64,000 nucleotides of DNA, from the NCBI GenBank assembly GCA_036877525.1, contig JAZGTH010000002.1, positions 2,588,001-2,652,000 on the forward strand. Reading direction: 5' to 3'. A model generated the notes under the pieces. The model saw only the letters and a program-made list of their open reading frames with translations. It was not told where the DNA came from and did no database searches. Each line of letters opens with the position of its first letter. Position 1 is the first letter of the stretch. Origin of the DNA: Chromobotia macracanthus. Its lineage: Eukaryota; Chordata; Actinopteri; Cypriniformes; Botiidae. Positions 48,101 through 57,100 of this stretch are shown here, piece by piece. A program made the translations under genes and the position numbers.

Positions 48101-51100
48101 TTTTTTATGCTCAAACAACATTACATACTAACTAATGCAGAAAAAGTAAAAACACATAAATCCCTTAAAGGTTTTGGTTTTATTTCTCATCCAACAGTTT
48201 GTACAAAAATATAAGCCAGTAGTTTTTTAAATCCTGTGTAAATGAATTCTTGTTTAAGTAGTAAACTTTCCATACTTTAAAAAGTATCAGATGAGAGGCA
48301 TGAGATGCTATAAAGACTCTCCTCTGCTATAAAGCCAGAGTCTCCTTGAAGTCAATCATTTGGAAAGCTGCTCTGCACACAATATTACAAAAATGGCGAG
48401 TCTTGCGCACCCAATGTCATTTTTTGTAGCGCCCAACACATGTTCATTTTAGAATGTAGTCAGGCATAAGTTTGAGCAGTTAATATTTGCATACTTGTGT
48501 AGAGGGTTTCAGGTCTAAACTTGCACATATGTGCTTCTTTGTTGTAAAAAGAAATTGTTCATGTTCATGTTTTATTCATTTCTTTATTGTTTATTTTACA
48601 AATCAAAAGTTTCAAAGAATTTTCAAAACATTTTTTATAATTTTATAGACATTTCATTTTTTTAAATACAAACCAGTAATGAAAGGAATCTTAAAGCTGT
48701 AATCTGTCAATTTTGCCTCTCTCAGAATCGCCATTTCTGTTTAAAACTTTAAAAATTGCAGGTTACTTTACATACTTTTCTTTCCATATGTTGAAATCAT
48801 ATGAGGCCCAACTGATATTACCCAAATATTGCGAATCAGGGAACGGTGAGGATTTTTGTTAATTTTTAAAAAAGTTACAGATTGCAGCTGTAAGTTCTCT
48901 ATCTTTTTCATTATTACATCTTTTCTGTAGAATCATTTTTGTAATTTCACAGTTACTTAGATTGTCCTTTAATTAATAAAACTTATGTAGTATTTATTGT
49001 TGCTCATTCTCTACACCTCGCCTTTCTTAAAGTCTCTAGCTGGAAGTCGTGGGGAGCATAAAGTCAGCTCTTTGACCCCTCCCTCTTCTCCTAAGACTGC
49101 TCCAAAAGGAGGGCACAGACGAATCCTGAGTGATGTCACACACAGCACTATATTTGGAGTTTCTGTAAGCAAGTCCACTCAGCTCCTTCAAGCTGCTGCA
49201 GCAGAGGCCAGTCTCAGCAAGTCCAAGTAAATCAATACAATATTAAAATTAAATTCTGTATTTGGGTACATGCACATTCTAGCTAATCTAAATAACTGTG
49301 ACTAGCTAAGCTAAAGAGTGGCGACATTAGGGCCTTTTAAAGAGGTTATGTTTTGAAAAACAGGGTTTTTCCTGCTCTTTTGATGTACTCACAAATCAAA
49401 GTTCTCCCCTCAGCCCACCAAAACTAGATATTGCCTGAAAACATAAAAAAGAGAAAAAAACTAAAATATACTGAAGCCTCAAAAATGGGTTGTAAAAATT
49501 CCAATTATATTCAAAAAATAATTATATTTACATCTCAGTCATGACTACATATGAATATATTGTACAATTGCCCACTTTTACACAAAAACAACCCTAATGA
49601 ACTACACTGTGAGCTATGCTGGTAATAGGAGGGTAGTCAATGATAACAGGTCATTTACATATGGATGTCTTAAACTAATAGTTCATCCCAGAATGAAAAT
49701 TCTCTCATAATTTACTTCATGCCATCCCAGATGTATATGACTTACTTTCTTCCGCCGAACACAATTGGAGTTGTGTTCAGCGTAACCCAGCTCTTCCTAG
49801 CTTTGTAATGCCATTGATTAGGGTCAGAGAGAAGGTGAAAATGCTTTGGAGCATACAACAATAACATTAAAAGTGGACTTCAGGGAAGATAAAATATGTT
49901 GAGTAAAATCTTAAATATGGCCCATTTTGTCAGTGCCACTAGCAAAGTGGGCTGCATTATGACATCGCGCAATAGGGCTTTGAGCCTGAGTCCATTTCCA
50001 GCTCCTATTCCTGTCTCTCTCATCCCATATGTAATTAAGACAAAAAAATCTGTTATACTGTAATTTCATTTGAGCTGTATTAAAGGTTTGTTTTGGTCTC
50101 TGCCGTAGGTCAGCTAGCACCACTCTCTCTGGTTCTCAATGCTCATCACAGCGGAGTGTTTATCAGTTGGGGGATACTTTGGGACCCTCGGCTGGAGCCC
50201 CAACATCCTGGAACCCCTTTGGCGATGATAATTTCTCTAAACTTACCACTGAAGAGCTGCTTAACAAGGACTTTGCCAGCATAGATGGTAAAACCCATGC
50301 TTTCATAAGGAGATCAGTATTCCAAGTATTTCGTATACTGTATCTGTTGTAGTAATTCAGGATATATGCAGGTGTTTTGTTTAAAATTACTGTTTTTGGT
50401 CATTACAATATTTTAAAAAAGAAATTAATACTTAAGAATCCAGTAATTTTAGTAGCCTCATTGACTTGCCTCATGGGGGCCAATATGTGGAGATCATATT
50501 ATAAGAATAACACTATTCATATAATTTAATTGTTAATGGACATTTTTTTTGCAGCATAGATTAATTGTCTGGCTACAAATAATGTAAATTTACACTACAA
50601 GTTAAGTTTAGGGTCATTAAATTTATTTCCACATTTTATAATTATAATTATAATTTATAATCAAAAGTATTAAATAACACAAATGTAGCTATGGGAATTA
50701 TGTTTTGACTTACAACATTAAAAACAGATCAGAACTATATTAAATTTGAGCATCTTCAAAGTCCCTCTTTGCCTACCGTACAATTTGCCAAAATAATCTC
50801 CAGTCAGTTTTTCTATCAGATTCTTAAAGGCAGTTTGTGACTAGCTATAACAAACTAGCTTTGAAAGCGTACAATCTGGCCCTCCCTTAAGGGTGCTTTC
50901 CATAGCCACGCCTCCACCAACACACAAACATAATCATGGAAGGTTGTCTGCATGAGCAGGGTGCATGGAGGTATGCAAATTTGACAGGCATGTAGGATGT
51001 CTTATTGCATTTGGACCGAAAGCAACGATTGTCTAAACATTTTGTGGTCCTCCACCTATACTTCCCAGTCTTCAACTTTTGCCTCTCTGCCGTCATTGAA

Positions 51101-54100
51101 ACATACAGTTGCTAGTTAATTGCAGTTAGTTACTTAACATGAATGACAAATTTAAATTTTAAACTTAATTAAGCAACATTTTAAAAAAAGAATATGTTGT
51201 CAAAAAATACATTTGACACTTTTGGTCTGCAAAACTAATTTCAGACATTTAAGAATAAACCTTAAGATCAAAAGGATTTTAAGAACATGTGAAATAGTTT
51301 AGACAGGTGACCCTAAACTTTTGAGCAGAAGTGTATATGATAAAACCAGCAACCAGAAACAATACAGGTTTGTGTCACTCTGTTAGCATAAGCATGAGTG
51401 CACCTTTAAGGAACCCTCTGCCCAAAGACTTAAGTAATTTGTGTGTGTGTTTGTATGTGTGTATTTCCAGCTAAGACAGCACAGAGGTCTTGTCCTGATA
51501 ATCTGATTTCTGGGTCGCAGTCTGTATCATCCAATAATGGCTTTCTCCAGGGAGGGGGTACTATCCATTTATCTTTCACTGTTTCTATATCCTGCTCTGT
51601 TTCTTCCCAGTGCTTGCTTTGTCTGGAAATACAAGAACTGAAAATTCTATAATTTTATACTTCTATTCCCTCATGTCATTCTGAACCTGTATGGCTCATT
51701 TTTTTTCATTACATTTATTCATTTAGCAGACACTTTTATCCAAAGCGACTTACAAAGAAAGAGATCATCCAACATTTTGCCCTAAGAACCAACAAGCCTA
51801 GTCTACAAAGCTACATTTACAAGTGGGAATAGTTCTGATGCAGTGACAGGTATGAACAGTAGAAAAAAAATGTACACACATGAAATGAGGTTGAACATCT
51901 GAGCATTAGGGAGAAGTCAGGTGTCTGTGAAACAGATGTGTTCTAAGTTTTTTCTTTAAGGTTGTGATGGTCTCGGCAGAACAGGTGGAAACTGGGAGCT
52001 TGTTTCACCAGGAAGTAACAGAATAAATGATCTGGTACTTTGTTGCTCATTTACAGAATGTAGTTGGCAGGAGGGGACATATTTAAAGGAGTGAGTTGAG
52101 GTAGGAGGGTGAAGTTCCGGTAATCAACCTAAAGGCCAGTTCTCCTCTGGCACATAAACAAAGCACTGCTGCAACTAGGTAGAGAAATGCTGTTGATTAT
52201 TGAGAGATAATTACAGAGGGATAATTAAAAATATATTTCACAATGATAAGTGAAACTTTTCACAAACTATTGACTTATAAATCAGAATCCAGGCTGTGAT
52301 TATGGCAGAGCTCGTTGCTTCTACTGAATGGAGGCTATGGTCCTCATTGGGTGGAATAATCATTAGTCAGAACCAGCTTTAGCCTGAACCAGAGTTGAGG
52401 CTATTACTCTCTGGTGTCCTCAGATGTCTCCTTTGGGTAGACAGGGCTGAGCATCAGGCTGAACCAGATTTGGGTCTGTCAGTCTCAGATGTGCTCTTCA
52501 TTGGGTGAACAGGGCTGAGCATCAGGGCAAACAGGAGCCTGTCAGTATCAGATGTCCTCGGGAACCAAGGACGAGACATGGAGACAAAACAGACTGATAT
52601 TAGCATAGAGCCCGCAGACTGTAAAAGATTTACTTAAATTGGTTCCAGTCCGCTAACTATTAAGGTACTATTATGGAACTATTAAGGTGGCATAAACATG
52701 TTAAGGTACGGAGTTAGGTGAATGCAAGATCAAGTAGATGAGTCTTTAACCTAGACTTAAACTGATCGAGTGTATCTGAATTACGAACAAGACTGGGAAA
52801 GTTTAGTCCAAAGTTTAGGGGCTAAGTAGGAAAAAGATGTACCACCTTTAGTGGATTTTAATGTTCAGTGGATTTAAATATTTAATAACCGTATTGTACA
52901 AGATGGACTGTAATCCAATGTGTTGTACTGTTTAATGTTTAATAGGATATTCGCAAGAGTTTGAAATGAATATGCAACTGAAACCAGTACAATGATAATA
53001 AAAACTATAATAGTAGTCCCAGCGCTGGTAGTGATGAAGTAATGACTCATTTAGTCACACATCAAGAGTAATATTTCACCCTCCTTGGATCACCACCAGT
53101 TTGCCTATAGGGCAAACAGGTCCACTGAGGATGTGGTATCACTGGCCCTCCATATTGCTCTAACACGGATAGATCAGTGAGACACATGTGCAGATGCTAT
53201 TCATTGATTGTAGCTCCACCTTCAACACCATCCTGCCCAGTAACCTGGCCAACACACTGAAACTTGGTCTTAACACACATCTGTGCAACTGGGTGCATGA
53301 TTTTCTCACCGGTAGATCACAGTATGTGCGCATGGTAAAGCATGTTATAGCACTCCTTTGATCACACTGAACATGGGAGCACCACGGGGTTGTGTGATGA
53401 GCTCTCTTCTCTTTTATTGTAACACTACAAACCATCTTATAAGATGAGCAAGGTCGGTAATTGAATCTGTCATCACCACCTTGCACAGAACTCTGTTTCC
53501 GCCAATGAGGCTCATTGGTGGAAACGTACTTGTGTAGGTCTTGCGGCCAGCTGTGGACTAAAGCATCCATGCCAAGAGAAACCACGGTATTCCAAAGCGG
53601 ACAATGGGAAGTGTCTGGGGATGTAAACAGGTCCAACTGTGCCTCGCCAAACTTCTCTGTAATCAGTTAAACTGCACAGGGATTGTCTCCACTCTCCACG
53701 AAGTGTAACCTGTTGTGGAAGTGCATCCGCTGCTCAGTTGAGGTCACTGGGAACGTCAGTGGCACGTAGGGATTTAATTTTTGTCTGTTAGATCTAGATC
53801 AGCAGGTGACGACCGAGTTGTGAAATGCTTTGTGAGCGTACACCACCTTGATGATTTAGATATGCCACAGCTGCGGTGTTGTCCAAGCGAACTATCACAT
53901 GCTTACGCTAAATAAGGAGCTAAAAGCTCTGCCGCTTCAGAGCAAGCAAAACTTTCAGTAATTCCAGGCAAATTATGTGCCAATTACTGACACCACCGTT
54001 ATCTGTCTAAATGATTTTAGACAAGTCAACACCGACTGGGCATGTTCGCTGGTAAGCCATTCCATCATAGATCGAGTCTAGTTCCATACTGAGAAAAGCA

Positions 54101-57100
54101 ATGTTTTGCACAGGGGAAAGCTTGCTCTTCTCCGAATTGACCAGAAGTCCCAATCAGTCTAGGTGCTGTAGCACAAGGCCTGATCTTGCAAGAGAACCAA
54201 AATGAGCCAGTCATCAAGTTGAAAATGCACACATCCTGCCTTCTCAAAGGAGCAACAGCAGCCTCCACAGCTTTGGTAAAAACACAAGGAGACAGGGACA
54301 GATTGAAGGTAAGGACCTTGTACTGGTGTGCTCTCCCTTCAGAAGCAAAGGAAGGATTAATACATGAAAGTATGCATGCTTCAGGTTGATAGCCATGAAG
54401 TGACATTAGAATGCGCTTCTGCATGAGCATCCTGAACAGGATCTTGTGAAGGAACTTGTTCAGGATGCACAGATCCAAAACAGGGCACAGCCTCCCGCCT
54501 TCTATGTATGATTAAATAAGAGCTGTAGAAGATGCCCTTGTTCATCTTGGCAAGAGGGATGGTTTCTGTCAAATCCTTTATCAGAAGTGTGATGATCTCC
54601 TTCCAAAAAACAGTAGCATAGTTGCCTTGAACTGGATGCCCTTAACCTTGGGCGGGTGTCTGGTGATCTGGATCACATAGCCGAAACTGATCGTCCTGAC
54701 TTAGCACCGTGACAGGCTTGGTGGCTTGGAAGCTTTCCTGCTCTGACACAATGTGACCAGAGGAATGATTGGCTTCACTACAACAAAGGAGGGTGGTTCT
54801 AGGCATAACAAAGCACATGTGGCACCAGGAGGAAACCCCCAGGAGTGCATGCTCTGAGCACTCAGAGGTGTGCAAGGCAAAGGAAAAAGATGGAAAGAAC
54901 CAACGTCCCTAGACACCACCAGACATACCCTGTCTGGAGTCATTTGGACATCTAGAAGAAGATCAGAGCTACTGAAATGCAGAAAGCTCAGGTGGTGAGG
55001 AAACAGCTCTTTCTTCTGACAATTTGGGTTCCAGGCCATGAGAAGGAAGAGATGGCTCCAGATCAATCTCGGCCCTAATGGAGTGGGAGCAGGTTCGGCT
55101 CTTGCCCCACAGGAGGCTGGACCTGGTGGGAAGCAGACTTTGTATGGGACCTCAGCGATCTGTAGGTGGCCCGGTCGAGATAGGGCACCTTCTTAACTGT
55201 TGAGCAAATTCTTCAACAGTGTTGCAAAACAGTTTGCCTTGTGAGATGGGTGCATCAAGAAAGCAAACTTTCTCAGCCCTGACAAAAAGCATTGTATGTG
55301 GATGTGGATTTTTTGACAATTTCAGACTTTTTTCAGAATTTTTAAATACTCCTCCTAGGGTATTTATTGGATTGTCACAAAATTTGGGAAATATTATGCC
55401 AAGGCAATGCATATGCTAAATTGAAAAGAGATTTGTGATATCTTGAACAATAGCAATAATCTATGGCCAGAAATCCGCTACCCAGGGGCATCCGTACTTG
55501 CCTGTCGGACACTAATTTATGCTGGACACTAATTTACATTTTGGTCAATATCTCCACAACCGTGTGGGCTTTATTCTCCTGAATCCAAAATACTTGCCCT
55601 ACAAAACGTTTATCTCCAATATAATATGTCTATAAAATGTTTTGCCATTAGAATTTTTGGAAAAATGTACATTTTCTAACTCCTCCTTCGTCATTTGTCT
55701 GATTTGTTTCGAAACTTGGTATGCAAATATCTAGAGACCCTCATGACAAATGTTATCAAAAAATTTTGTGTAATTGACATGAATGATACCACAAATCATG
55801 CAGCTTGTTAGGGAGATGTGTGCTATTACTTTTCTAAATGTATAATCAAAACTGGCAAAATACTGTACACCTGCATTAAAATAACAACCTGATCCTGTAG
55901 GGACCAGAATTCCATAGAGTGGAGTGGATTTGAGCCAGTGAGCAAACACCCAGAACAACCTAGCAATCATATAGCAACACATTAAAAAACTCAAAACAGT
56001 TTGGCAATCATATCATAATCATAATCAGTTAACAACAAAATGTAAAATCCTAGCAAGATATTTTCTTTAATGGCCCCAAAAGGTATTTGAGAAACATTTG
56101 TTTAGCAATTCATAAGCAGACATTATCATTGACAGGAATGTATTCACATCTGGTGCTGCGCACTGTAAATCTTCACACTGTTTCTTACAGAGTTCTCTAT
56201 TCTGCTTTAATTTATTTTTGTTACTTCTCCCCACTATATCAATATCTCCATCAATCTTTTTGATGTCATATGTCTTTCAGAATCTTCAGTGTCAGGAGAT
56301 TCTCTTTTGGACGGCCTTCTACCCCACCCCTCCACCGGGCCTTCATCCCCCTTGTCTCTTACTGCCCAGTCTATGGACCAGTTTACCCCTAATGCTGTCA
56401 GCAGTGTACAGTCCAACCAGGGTAAGACATGTATACACACTCAAGTGTAAAATAAGTGCGTAAGTGTACATGAAGTGGATATGTGGGTTTCTGCCTTCTT
56501 TACTCACTATGCCTAAAGCAGATATTCTTAGTAAGAATTTGTGGAAAAAAATAAACAGAACAATATGATAAACCAAGGCAAATAAACTAAAACAAGGTTG
56601 AAGTGACAAATCACAATTCAGATAATTTTTGTTAAGCTGTTTTTTGCCAGGTATACAAGCAGAATTGACCTGTGTTGTAAACAAAGATTTTCAAACTAAA
56701 ATTCACAAATTTTATTACTTTGTCACCTACCCACTCTTGCTTTTCTGTATTCTGTCTCTGCTATTTTTGTCTCTTTCTCTCTACCACTCCTTATAACATA
56801 AAACCTCCACTGGTTCTGCTGTGGCACTAACACCCTCCTGCAGTTTCCGATCCTGCTTACCCTCTCTCCAGCTTCCAAGACAAACCAACACCAACATTTA
56901 CAATACCATACTCAAACTCAAAATGATAGAAACAAGTGCATTATTTCACCCTGCAAAACTCATCATATGGTTATCATCTTTTAATTAACTTATAAACACA
57001 TACATATAAAACTGTGACAAATAGTTGCAAAACTTTTCTTGTCATCAGGTTTTGTTTACTTAAAAATCTTTTATTTTACCTTCCTTAAACACTATTACCT

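Noticed and set aside
54065..54478. Functional DIRS reverse transcriptase
   Set aside because: The catalytic LDDW-type site is disrupted and the upstream and downstream frames are broken, so it is annotated as a remnant.
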